A DNA stretch of 17,606 nt from Phoronis ovalis. Taxonomy: Eukaryota > Phoronida > Phoronidae. The notes beneath the pieces are model-generated. The model did no database searches. It saw nothing but the letters and a program-made list of their open reading frames with translations, and was not told the DNA's origin. The translations under genes were made by a program, and so were the position numbers. Shown here one piece after another: positions 1-14,062 of this stretch (positions are counted from its first letter, which is position 1; the number at the start of each line of letters is the position of its first letter). The stretch spans positions 1 to 17,606 of the forward strand of contig JAOXYB010020215.1 in NCBI GenBank assembly GCA_028565635.1. The letters are read 5' to 3'.

Positions 1-146
1 ACATATATGCTAATTCATATTCATAATATGCAATTCCTTTTGCCCAAATAGTCAATTTAAGCAGCGTGATAGGATGAAGGTCAAAATCGTCCTGGCCCTT
101 GTTATATTATGAAAAAGGGATAATTTTACTTTCTCTTTTTTAAAAC
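1..146. other. intron of the PARP-like gene, no coding content seen
   Basis: This is AT-rich sequence upstream of the duplicated 3' splice site. It is taken as intron because the PARP catalytic domain downstream lacks its N-terminal part and must be joined to an exon outside the window. No exon, RNA gene or repeat could be supported here. Confidence 0.5.
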
Positions 147-280
147 TTTTTTATCATTAAAATAATAATTATAAATTATAGGAAACGTGTTTCTATTTGT
201 TCAATATTTGGAGTTTTTCATCATTAAAATAATAATTATAAATTATAGGAAACGTGATTCTATTCGTTCAATATTTGGAC
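147..280 (+). repeat. 67-bp tandem duplication spanning a 3' splice site
   Basis: Two adjacent copies (147-213 and 214-280) match except for a few bases. Each copy holds a T-rich stretch, an AT-rich run, the acceptor-like TTATAG, and about 30 nt of exon start (GGAAACGTG...TCAATATTTGG). The second copy joins directly to the PARP exon in an open frame. The first copy ends in intron-like sequence. The duplication therefore creates two candidate acceptor AGs 67 nt apart (180-181 and 247-248). As 67 is not a multiple of three, the two sites are not interchangeable in frame. Confidence 0.85.
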
Positions 281-1347
281 CAAGGCGTGTGGAAGAAAAA
301 GAAGTATTCTATGGGTGGTCTTGTGATGAACATCTTGTGCCCTACATCATTAAACATAATTTCCTCCAGAACTACCCTAAGCAAGAAGGACTTCTTAATC
401 TTGGAGGAGGAATATACTTCACTGCGTCTGCAGAGAAAATGGACAAGTACATGCCACGTAAAAGAGGTTATGAACTCCTAATGTTTGTTTCCCGCATTGT
501 TATTGGTCAGTGTGGATCCGGTGGAATGGCAGAATCTGTTGACACAGTTGTTGATGATATAAGGAATCCTTCATTATACATGGTCAAAGAAACAGAGCAG
601 TGTTATCCTGAATATCTAATTCATTACACTTATGATGATAAGGGTGATGGTAGACCTGTTGCAGCTGCACCTAATGCAACATCTGAACCTGTCACAGCTT
701 CATTACTTGGCAACCTTGAGGATGTTGCATGTGATAGCTTCCCCATAGCTGACGATATACCCCATCCTTATTCGCTACCCCCTCCTTATTCAAGCCTAGA
801 ATTCCCATCAGGTGGTAGCACAAACGCTAGAGAGATTCCTAAACCAATTACACCACCAAGACCATCTCGTAGGCCAAAATCTTTTCAGCAACAACCACAT
901 GTCACACAACAGGTACCATCAGTCTATAATGTGTCTAGCTCTATATCACCTGGTGGAGATCGTCAAATTGCCTCAAACCCTGCTTATACAGCTATATCAG
1001 GTATTGTTCCTGTGGAAGAGAACCCACTCGCGGTTAGAAGAGACTATATCCAAGGCAATTTACCGAATGTTCAACACGTTGTACACCACATTCAACCACG
1101 CAATCCCCCAGCTGCTCCTATGGCTGGTGGTGATCCGCAGCCAGTGTCAATGTACGGAAATCCATATGAACCTTATGGAGGTAGAGTAAGTGGGCAAAAT
1201 CCTATGGCATATCCTGGTACAGGTATAGCAAGTGGGCAATATCCTATGGCATATCCTGGTACAGTACCATCTGTAAGATGTAGCCATGATCCACAAAGAC
1301 AGATGTCCCAAAATAAAAATAAAGAAAAGGACTGCATCATACAATGA
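249..1347 (+). CDS. PARP-like (ARTD) protein, last exon: PARP catalytic domain, proline-rich tail, C-terminal CaaX
   Basis: This is the 3'-terminal coding exon of a poly/mono-ADP-ribosyltransferase family member. The start assumes the second acceptor at 247-248; upstream exons are outside the window. The first ~125 residues match a PARP catalytic domain: FYGWS (307-321) stands where most members have LFHGTS, then GGGIYF with the conserved Tyr, a YELLMFVSRIVIGQ strand, and the terminal YPEYLIHY. The triad reads Tyr-Tyr-Leu rather than His-Tyr-Glu. Leu at 574-576 is placed by comparison with PARP14-type enzymes, and the lost His predicts poor or no NAD+ catalysis, as in PARP13. A ~210-residue low-complexity tail follows, with PPPY (WW-domain ligand), PITPPRPSRRPK (SH3-ligand-like) and a 14-residue tandem repeat. 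The protein ends in basic residues and CIIQ-stop, which fits a CaaX farnesylation signal. The fold assignment is secure; inactivity and prenylation are inferred. Confidence 0.88.
1189..1272 (+). repeat. 42-bp in-frame tandem repeat in the PARP-like tail
   Basis: Two 42-bp units (1189-1230 and 1231-1272) encode SGQNPMAYPGTGIA and SGQYPMAYPGTVPS. They are nearly identical at DNA level for the first ~34 bases, which suggests a fairly recent duplication. The unit is a Gly/Pro/Tyr-rich disordered-type sequence. Its length is a multiple of three, so copy number can vary without breaking the frame. Confidence 0.9.
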
Positions 1348-2416
1348 ACATTTGAATTTACGAGAGCTTTAAAACAGTAGTTCTCACATGTAAAAATGAA
1401 GAAATAAGTCCTTAAACATTCCAAAAAGTTGTTTTTAATATAAAAAAAGTTCAAGTTACTGCATTTTTGTCTAAATTTGTTAGTCATTTGTGTTTTGTAA
1501 TATCAAAAAAAAATAGTTCCAAGAATTGCTTGTCATGCTAAAAGTGCTGTTTTGTGTGCTGCTTTTTGTTTTTGGCCCATCCAAAACCAGAATAATCTCA
1601 TGTGCACATGCATAGATGGAAAAAATTGTTAAATGTGTGTTAGCAGTGAATAGAGTTACTCTAGCCTGTATCATCTTGCATCATGGAGTTCTCAAGGGTG
1701 TAGCTTTCTAATCCTACTTGCACATCAAAAAATGTAATTTGTGATGCTTGTCAATGGAAAGCATTTAAATATTAGATGCTAAATTATATACTATACTGTG
1801 CAGGTATTTATATTATAATAATTGTGATTTTTTTAGTAGACTATCTGTATGTGCCATAGGATTGTATACAATTTGCCATAAATGTCAAATGAGTTTGTCA
1901 AAAACGGCCGTGTTAGTAAAGGTAATTTATATAGAGCTTGATTTAATGTAAAACTGGTATACCATTTATTCTGCACCATTATTGTACTACTGTAGTCTAT
2001 AATTAGTTAAGGTGACACAAAGTATCATAAAATTTCACACCTTATAGTTCTTACTTAAATTCCAGTTTAGATGTACATGATTATGACACTGCTAGCAAGC
2101 GAACTAGGGACCAAGTTGGTCCTGAAATTGTTGCTGGTCCTGTTTGTTTTGAACAGAAATTCCTCTGTATTTTATCATAGTGGTTATAGGTCTTTCACGA
2201 GGCAATGCAAAATCATGTTCACTGCTGTGTGGATACCTGGAGTTTTAACAGTGAATGTGAAATACCATATTTTTTGAATATCCAATATTTATGGTATGAC
2301 CAGATTGCGTAAGCTTAGAATTGAAACACCTTTTTTGCATTAATGCTTGCTCAATACTATACTTTGTTGTGTTGCTTGCTCAATACTATAGTTTTTATCT
2401 AATTAGCTTCGTATTC
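1348..2416 (+). other. probable 3' UTR of the PARP-like gene
   Basis: After the TGA at 1345-1347 the sequence becomes AT-rich and stop-dense, with no convincing coding potential on either strand. No AATAAA was seen before 2417. A 3' UTR of about 1 kb is therefore plausible, unless a variant signal is used earlier. Nothing else is recognised apart from the short repeat at 2344-2390. Confidence 0.45.
2344..2390. repeat. short direct repeat, 18 bp, period 29
   Basis: TGCTTGCTCAATACTATA occurs at 2344-2361 and again at 2373-2390. The spacing of 29 bp is a simple tandem duplication in non-coding DNA. No function is suggested. Confidence 0.85.
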
Positions 2417-2850
2417 AATAAAATAGGTGCAAGACAAAGTACATGTTGGGCGTAATTTTGACCTTGACTATTTCTAATATGGCCAACTGACCACTATATT
2501 GTGCCACTTTCTGGAAAAAAGCATGGACTGGACAATTTGAAGGTGGATTCGTGGATCCAGAGTAGAGCCTAGGCTAGGTGGCATTTTTGAATGACCGTGT
2601 AAAGTGGATCAAGTCGATCCAAATCTTCAACATTTTTCATTGTGTAACATTATTTGTCTCGCAGCAAGTACAAGTTAAGTGTAATTTCGAACTGGATCAC
2701 TTACATGGCAGACTGGTGGCCACGTTAATTGTACGTTTTTATCTGATTTAGCTTCATATTCAGAACAGGCCAAGTAAAGGTTAAAGTACAGATCAGGTAC
2801 AATTTTGACCAGGATTACTTCCAGTATGGCAGACTGGTGGCCATGTTTAT
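2397..2850. repeat. diverged repeat family, three degenerate copies
   Basis: A block near 2436-2500 recurs in diverged form at about 2665-2727 and 2783-2847. Shared elements are an AAGTACA-like start, a GTAATTTTGACC-like middle and an ATGGCAGACTGGTGGCCA end (2705-2722 and 2825-2842). The flank TCTRATTWAGCTTCRTATTCA also precedes the first and third copies (about 2397 and 2741), so the duplicated unit was longer. No terminal inverted repeats, target-site duplication or reading frame were found, so no element class is assigned. Confidence 0.6.
2417..2422 (+). terminator. candidate polyadenylation signal AATAAA for the PARP-like gene
   Basis: First canonical AATAAA on the plus strand after the PARP-like stop codon. 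It lies inside the first unit of the diverged repeat family, so it could be chance. Transcript 3' ends would settle it. Confidence 0.35.
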
Positions 2851-4390
2851 TCCCGAGATGAAATGTCATATTCACCACTTTCTAGGTGAATTAAGACGTT
2901 TATTGTATCTGGTGCTTTGCTTTATGTAAACACTGAAGGGAACTGTTTCAAAAATTGCACTGCCCAGTTACAAACAACATAAGTTACCTATGCAAGAGTA
3001 GTTGGCGATTCCATGTCACTTATGTCAATGTACATAAAATATTGTGCTTTATGTACCACTTAAGCATTGCTTTCCTTGTGTAGAAATTTTAAGCTTTCTT
3101 ATCTCAATAGTGATAACATATATGTGATTATGAATTAGTCGTTTTATTTCACAATATATGACTAAATGTTTAAAAATACAACTACAAATTATATGTTTAA
3201 ACTTCAGAACTACATCTTATCCACAATGTTTTTATTAAAACACCAGTTTACCTACTTTTTACACAACAGAAAAATAACAATAATTATTAACATCTTTAAC
3301 ATGCAAAATTATCCACAATCATAGAAACAAGTAAGATCCATGGTGTATCTTGTGCAGTACTCATTACCTGCACAGATAGAAAGCAGCATTGTCAGTATCA
3401 AGACAGGTAGACTTTCAATACAAGTCCTCTATTCCTGATTTTTTTTATCCCCATGAAGTGAATGAAAGCAGAGTAATGAAATTGTCCAAGTAACTATGGA
3501 TTAAAATGCATTATCTATAGTAAATGCTTATTTATCACAAACACATTTGTACAACTGCATGTTTGTGATTTTGGACTACAAGGTATAAAATATGTTGATT
3601 CAATGCCAGTCGGATGTCATTGCAATAGGAAATACTGAAATTATGTCCGAGAATTTCCTCAATCAGCAACAAGTTTTGAAATCAACTATGAAATAGTTCA
3701 TTACTGAACACTAAAAATTATTTCATAAATACAATAATAAACAATCCACAAAGTAACGCAGAAATTTTCTGTCTGTGTTTCAACAGAGCAGTCTGTAATA
3801 CAGTAATAAATTTGAAATCTTGCAATTACAACTGTAATATGAATACAATAAGATACAGAATATAGTACAAGTGCACCAGAGCACCAAATATGACTAGGAA
3901 ATTCCCCATAACTTTCACCACCCAATATAATAAACATTTAGTTTACTTGTGTCTTCTATTGCTAAGCTATCATGGAAGGAAAGAAGTATAGTAAAGCTAA
4001 AAATCAGGCTAATGTTGCCAATTGCAGGCATCAAAGGTTTTTTCATTTTAAATGTTTAGATAAGTGTAATTTGGCATATTCTAGCACTTAACACAAGTAA
4101 ACAAAGAGTTTTTAATACCACCATATTCTTTGATGCAAATATATATGGTCCAAGTCACTAATAAAACAACCACAAAATATCAGTGAACATATTTAATGTC
4201 CACTGTGAACTGTCCATGTGTTCATAAAATCCACCAATTACTTCCCTCGATGTCGACACATATCCCAACAATGATAGCACTGCTGCTAACCGAGCAAATC
4301 CAAACAGGAATGAAAATGTCACGACTAATTAAAGAAGCATGCATGACTTAATCATCGCAATCACTGACTTAACAAAGGAGTAAGATTAAT
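2851..4390. other. intergenic / distal 3' UTR DNA between the convergent genes
   Basis: AT-rich and without coding sequence that I can support. Minus-strand AATAAA words (read as TTTATT on the plus strand) occur at 3143-3148 and 3231-3236. These are possible distal polyadenylation signals of PKA-C, which would give a 3' UTR of more than 1 kb. No RNA gene or mobile element was recognised. Confidence 0.4.
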
Positions 4391-4396
4391 TTTATT
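4391..4396 (-). terminator. candidate proximal polyadenylation signal of PKA-C
   Basis: This is the first AATAAA on the minus strand after the PKA-C stop codon, about 135 nt downstream of it. The following sequence has T/G-rich stretches that could serve as a downstream element. More distal signals exist, so alternative 3' ends are possible. Confidence 0.4.
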
Positions 4397-4528
4397 CTTA
4401 AAAGTTAATTGCACAAATCAGCGATCAGTAAAAAACAATGTTTTACACTGTTATTCCCACTGGATTTTGAAGCTCCCACAGATCTACACTGTATACAAAT
4501 TCAATCAATTACATTCCACAAACAATTG

Positions 4529-4654
4529 TTAAAAGTCTGCAAATTCTTTAGCACATTTCTCCGATGATGATATTCTTAGTGGTTCCTCTTCATAGTCGTC
4601 AAAGTTACTAGCATCTCCTGGACCTTTACATTTTGGTATAAAAGGAGCTTCAAC
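4529..4654 (-). CDS. PKA-C: PKA-C exon 10: C-terminal tail and stop
   Basis: Encodes the AGC-kinase C-tail, residues 310-350 by mammalian numbering, starting VEAPFIPK after a TTGCAG acceptor and ending EFADF-stop. The acidic SNFDDYEEE segment that packs over the active site is intact. The Ser338 turn-motif site is kept (RISSSEKC), as is the final FxxF that docks in the N-lobe PIF pocket. About 31 of 41 residues match recalled human PRKACA, so this is one of the more diverged exons. Phase 0 start. Confidence 0.95.
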   Translation of the reverse strand, partial: VEAPFIPKCKGPGDASNFDDYEEEPLRISSSEKCAKEFADF

Positions 4655-8723
<4,069 letters not shown>

Positions 8724-8850
8724 CTTCAGGTAGCCGGAGGAGTCTATGAGTAAATTCTCCGGTTTTAAATCTCTATACATGATATCCAAATGGTGCAAGT
8801 ATTCCAATACAAGCACTATTTGAGCGGCATAGAATCTGGAATGTGGTTCA
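8724..8850 (-). CDS. PKA-C: PKA-C exon 6c: alternative catalytic-loop exon (third copy)
   Basis: Encodes residues 139-181, with Ser139 split as AG|T across the intron. It reads [21 protein letters not shown], then [16 protein letters not shown] and SSGYLK. Asp166, Lys168 and Asn171 are all present, so the product should be active. 127 nt, phases 2 to 0, as in the other two copies. Distinctive residues are Val153, Leu154 and Met163. About 33 of 43 residues match recalled human. The acceptor has a long T-rich tract ending in CCACAG; the donor AAG|GTATTG is weaker than those of 6a and 6b. Its first three bases are TGA, a stop if it is spliced after another exon 6. Confidence 0.95.
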
Positions 8851-9559
<709 letters not shown>

Positions 9560-9686
9560 TTTCAAATAACCTTCGGAATCAATAAGAATGTTCTCGGGCT
9601 TTAAATCTCTGTATATAAGGTCTAGATGGTGCAGGTACTCGAAGGCCAGGACAATTTGCGAAGCGTAGAACCTTGAGTGAGACTCG
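9560..9686 (-). CDS. PKA-C: PKA-C exon 6a: alternative catalytic-loop exon (first copy)
   Basis: Encodes residues 139-181 as [21 protein letters not shown], then [16 protein letters not shown] and SEGYLK, with all catalytic-loop residues kept. Ser139 is AG|C here. 127 nt, phases 2 to 0. Distinctive residues are Ser141, Ser148 and Ile172; position 172 belongs to the catalytic spine that stacks on adenine. About 33 of 43 residues match recalled human. The acceptor follows a good T-rich tract (TTTGCTTAG) and the donor AAA|GTAAGT is near consensus. It starts with CGA rather than TGA, which fits its place as first in the array, where it never follows another copy. Confidence 0.96.
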
Positions 9687-11528
9687 CTAAGCAAATATAA
9701 AAATAATACAGAAAATAAAAGAAACAAAAAAACATCAACAAGAAATCAGCACTGTTTACCAATCATGCTAAGCGTGGCTGTGTTTCAAAAAGGCAGCATA
9801 TATATTTTGCTGATTTTATAATAGTCACACAAACTGAGAATAACAATTCCCCCACTACAGAGTTGGTAACTATTCTACTATATTCTAGATGTCGACATTT
9901 ATGATGGTTTGCATCATTCAGTAAATTCATAGCAATGCTATACTATCTGCAGTAGGTGAATTTCAGGTCACATTGATAAGACAAGTGCAATGTCAGATGA
10001 CGTAATTAAGTCATATATCGATGCAAGTGGTAACAGCACATGCATGGAATCTGTGAGACCAGACTCTCTACGTGTGTGTGAATCGTAATTCTCATTTTAC
10101 AAAAATTACCTACAGTTCACAAAGGACTCAAACCTGTTTGTTAAACTCAGCTACAAGAAATAGTTTTTAAATACTTTCTTGCGGATCAATTATCTTTTTA
10201 TGTAAACAATATGCACCTTTAGATAAAATATTAATAATTTTCACATGGTTTGTGTTAAAAGAACAGAACAGGTAATCTAATTTTGTGTCAATCACTGCTA
10301 ATTTTCGCAACTAGAGTATTTGCATCCGTTTTACTGGTATTGTCTGAGTTCCTTGTCCGTTTGAGTAGGATGAAAATGTCATAACAGGATAATTAAATCA
10401 AACAGCATTATTAAAGTGCGCCAACAAAATGTAAATTAATAACAACAGTAGAACAAGACGAATGAAATAAATATAGCATGCAATCAACTAATGTTAAAGT
10501 TACATCAAAACATGTTGTAGATAAATTTTACGTTAAATGCACTTAGCCTTTATTTTCAATATGGAAATCTCATAAAAAATATATAACACAATTACATCAT
10601 GCTAGTGTAAACATGCATAAACATGTTATGTTTGTTCAATATGTAACTAGGCAATTTATTAATGGTTTGATGTAACTTGCACATTTTTTGAGACGACAAA
10701 AACCTGCAAAATGTGAAAATGAGTTTATAGAAAATGCCTTCCGGACACCATTTAGGCTGCATGCTTTTTACGGACTACACTCACAAAAACCAGAAATGGC
10801 ACAAGAATAGCCCTGTATAACCAGATGGACAAGCAGCCCAGATCACATGTGACAGGATACATATCATAAATCAATGTATACAAAAGTAAATTAATTTTTT
10901 TCAGCAAAAGATCACAGCATATCACCATTTATATGCATCATACTACCAAGAGCCCCCAAAATAATCAGTCTACAATTACAAGGTGATATATGTGCATGGT
11001 GCCAGCTGTAAATAGGGAGGCCTGGTTAAGTGCAGACTGCAAGATCATTTGAAATAAAATTATTTGATGACTTAATAAACACAGATGCCATTAATTCTAC
11101 AGCCTATAAGAACATCTATAACAATACAAAATAACCTTTTAAAGGTACTGCCTTTGCTACTTTGTACTTGGAGAGATATTATTGGTTTACACTTATGAGA
11201 AACATAGGCAATATTCATCATAACACTTTGATCATTAGACTATTATTTCTACATGAATAGTATCAACATTCAATTAACAAGTTGGAATAGTTACTTGTAA
11301 CGAAAATTTAATATTTTATGCCTCTTATAACAGCACGTAAATATTCCACATTAGCATATATACATAATCAGTTATTTAAGTATAAAGAAATTATTAGAAT
11401 AGCAAGCTATCATGCAAATTCATCATACATGATGCTTACTTAACACAATTTAACTTTTGTACTAAGATTTACGTCATAGTAAGATATAAATTTTGTTAGT
11501 ACAAGTAATGAAACTGATTTCAACATAC
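9687..11528 (-). other. PKA-C intron 5
   Basis: About 1.84 kb between constant exon 5 and the exon 6 array. AT-rich. No further exon 6 copy or relic was seen. This intron is where a common docking element for exon choice could lie, but I could not identify one by eye. Confidence 0.8.
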
Positions 11529-11611
11529 CTAAATCTCCCGATTCGTCTTAGATGCGAAAACATCTCACCGCCTGTTACAAATTCAAGGACCATATATAAA
11601 TTGGAATGATC
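11529..11611 (-). CDS. PKA-C: PKA-C exon 5: hinge and helix D
   Basis: Encodes residues 112-138 plus two bases of Ser139: [18 protein letters not shown] then SHLRRIGRF. It carries the hinge (Glu121, Val123) and Glu127, which binds ATP ribose and the substrate P-3 Arg. Four changes from recalled human are N113H, M120L (the gatekeeper position), Y122F and P124T. 83 nt, phase 0 to 2, donor TTTAG|GTATGT. Ending in AG is what makes the next exon's first base complete the Ser codon. Not visible as a long ATG-started frame. Confidence 0.95.
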
Positions 11612-12318
11612 CTACAATCAAAAAATAAGAATACATTTAAAATATGTACTTATACATAAACAAGTTTATGAAATTTCTTTCTGAAATCAAATCTATCATT
11701 CTGTGACTGATAATCTCTAAAGCCGTAAGGTTTATATTCTGATTAATACTACATGCCGAAAACATTAGGCTTTCATCTGACTTAGTGCAGCATGCACAAC
11801 ATCAGAAACAAAAACTGACTAATAGGTTTTCAGACATGATAAATGATGCAATTTATATCAATGGATTACTTAAAGGATTTTGCTAATGTTCAGCAGGAAA
11901 AGTAGCACTGATATATTGGTGGATGCAACAATTATGTCATTGCTTCCTGTAGGTGTTTCAGTCACGACAGTAACAAACTAACATAGACTCTGTAGAGTTT
12001 ATGAATGAGTGCCAAAAGCTAGTATTCAATGGACATGCTATGCATCTCATTCAACTATTATTCAAGCAAAAGTGTCTGCAAAAGTAGAAAGATATATTCC
12101 ATGTTCTAAAACAAGTAGAAGAATAGCACACATTATCACAGATCTGAAGCGTATTGCATACAATGTGGAAATTGTGCTGTAGAGTTATTAGTTAATTATG
12201 GTTGTTGACTTGTGTGTGTTGAGGTGTTTTATTGATTTTGTTTAGCATGCAATTGGGTATTGAGTGTGGGATACACTGTGGGCTTACTACATCCAGCTAT
12301 ATAAAGTTGACTACATAC
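11612..12318 (-). other. PKA-C intron 4
   Basis: 707-nt GT-AG intron (GTATGT...TTGTAG). No other feature is supported apart from short TG-rich runs near 12210-12230. Confidence 0.85.
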
Positions 12319-12417
12319 CTTAAAATTATATTCTAAGCTGACAAGAAATGGAAATGTGATAGCTTGTAAGATTCTTTTTTCATTGAGTGTGTGTTCCACT
12401 TGCTTTAACTTCACCAC
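12319..12417 (-). CDS. PKA-C: PKA-C exon 4: helices B and C, strand 4
   Basis: Encodes residues 79-111: [20 protein letters not shown] followed by [13 protein letters not shown]. Glu91 of helix C, which salt-bridges Lys72, and the regulatory-spine Leu95 and Leu106 are present. 99 nt, phase 0, acceptor TTTTACAG and donor AAG|GTATGT. About 27 of 33 residues match recalled human, and most of the changes are conservative. Confidence 0.96.
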
Positions 12418-13933
12418 CTGTAAAAGAAACAGGAAACTGTTCTAGTTATTTCAGCATGATGTTCACAGAACCCTTAGTCTTCAGCACTGCAATAATCTGA
12501 ATGTTCTAATAAGGATATTTATAATCGTTAACTTAATGTATAAAAATTATTACATTTTGCTCAAATATACTTTAAAGCAAAATAAAAAAACATTTCATGT
12601 TAACAACTAACTTCTTTAACATCCGAGATAAGATTTATTAGGTTACATTCTACAAGGTAAGGATCACAGTAAAATATATTTGTAAACCTTCGAAAATTAC
12701 TCAACTCTATACTTATCAAATGAGTCCTATTAACATTTTCAACACAGTTCTTAGCCAGTGTCACAATTCAAAAAATTATAAATTTAAATTATAGTATTTA
12801 TAAAGCCAATAAAAAAAAGGTGGGAACAAACTCAAAGTAATAGTTACCCTTTGCAAACTATCAGCTGCTATCCAGAAGCAAAACTTTAAACTAAATGCAG
12901 ATGGGAAAGACATTTTTAAGTGTAAAGTACTTTTAATCGGCCAGCTGAACTCTCTAAAGGCCACACCACAATTTGCCTTCACAAATTATCATAATGAAAT
13001 TTATAGGTGTTAATATTAGTTTTCAGCAGTAATGATATAGATTTATTATGAGTAAACTGAGTCATGCACATAAATGAAAACAGAGAACATGATACCTGAA
13101 GCCTGATAAAGGGAAAATTAAAAGATTAAGGAAATAAGTTATGTTTACTTATGAATCACTCAGAGAGAGAATAAAGTATCTGGTATACAAACTCCCAGAT
13201 AACTATGCTAATTATGCTAACTGTACCAATTGTACCGAAACCATGGAGATAGCTTATCACTATAAACCTGGTTCAAAACACTATGAACATTACACAAGTG
13301 TTATAAATGTGTCATTCAACACAAATACAAGCCAACATTATCATTTTGACTATAAAAAAGAGGAAATGATAGATTTGTTTCCAATCTTGTCTAAAATAAA
13401 TTTGTGCCTAAATAGTCTAAATAACATTATCTTGCATTTCAGTCTATTGATCAAAAGTATGGTTATAGTATCAATTAAAAGCAAACTTAGGATCATATAC
13501 TAAATTAATTACATCAAAGCAAATTTACGCTATCTCTTAAAAATATATGTAACGTTTTTACCCTAGTGTATCCAAATTACGATATTAGAAGCCTAATCTA
13601 AAATAAAAGCCAATCCAGGCTATTAAACTTTATTTCATTCCTTTGGGCAGTTACATTTTGCATTTTTGCACTGACCTTAATGCATATTTATACCTATTCA
13701 ATTTTAAAACTTGTCATTATATGTCATTTATAAAAATTGCTACAACAAAAGAAGCTAACCCGACTAAGAATCCTACTTGAATCGTATCCCGTTCAAAAAT
13801 ACTTAGAACTACTTTTTTAATTTTACAACTCTGATAAATTTACAGTTGCCGTGGAAACTCTAATTTGTAAATCAGCAGGGACAGCAACAAGGTAACGAGT
13901 AATAAGTAATGAGTAAAGTAACTATGCACATAC
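12418..13933 (-). other. PKA-C intron 3
   Basis: About 1.5 kb, AT-rich. A 120-codon plus-strand open frame (13141-13503) lies inside it, but its composition is that of the intron and it shows no recognisable domain, so it is not called as a gene. Confidence 0.8.
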
Positions 13934-14062
13934 CTTTTGTTTATCTAATATCTTCATAGCATAGAAATTTTTGTTTTGTTTATGTTGAACTAACATTACT
14001 CGACCAAATGAGCCAGTACCCAAAGTCTTCTTGCGCTCAAAATCATCCAGGCTTGCTGTATT
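13934..14062 (-). CDS. PKA-C: PKA-C exon 3: glycine-rich loop and catalytic lysine
   Basis: Encodes residues 36-78: [20 protein letters not shown] (the ATP-binding glycine loop), RVMLV, then [10 protein letters not shown] with Lys72. 129 nt, phase 0, acceptor TTTCAG... ending at 14063 and donor AAG|GTATGT. About 35 of 43 residues match recalled human. The changes cluster in strand 1 (I46K) and in the beta2-beta3 turn (QHKQNKNF), both surface regions. Confidence 0.97.

Noticed and set aside
254-1189. Overlapping plus-strand frames within the PARP exon (254-481 and 812-1189)
   Set aside because: They are shadows of the real frame, which carries the PARP motifs and runs unbroken to the CaaX stop.
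9687-11528. Possible fourth exon 6 copy or relic in intron 5
   Set aside because: I searched by eye for DLKPEN and ARFYAAQ codon patterns on the minus strand and found none; a translated search could still find a strongly decayed relic.
13141-13503. 120-codon ATG-started plus-strand reading frame inside PKA-C intron 3
   Set aside because: Composition matches the AT-rich intron (Asn/Tyr/Ile/Ser-rich), no domain or splice context is seen, and a frame of this length is roughly expected once by chance in a window of this size and base composition.
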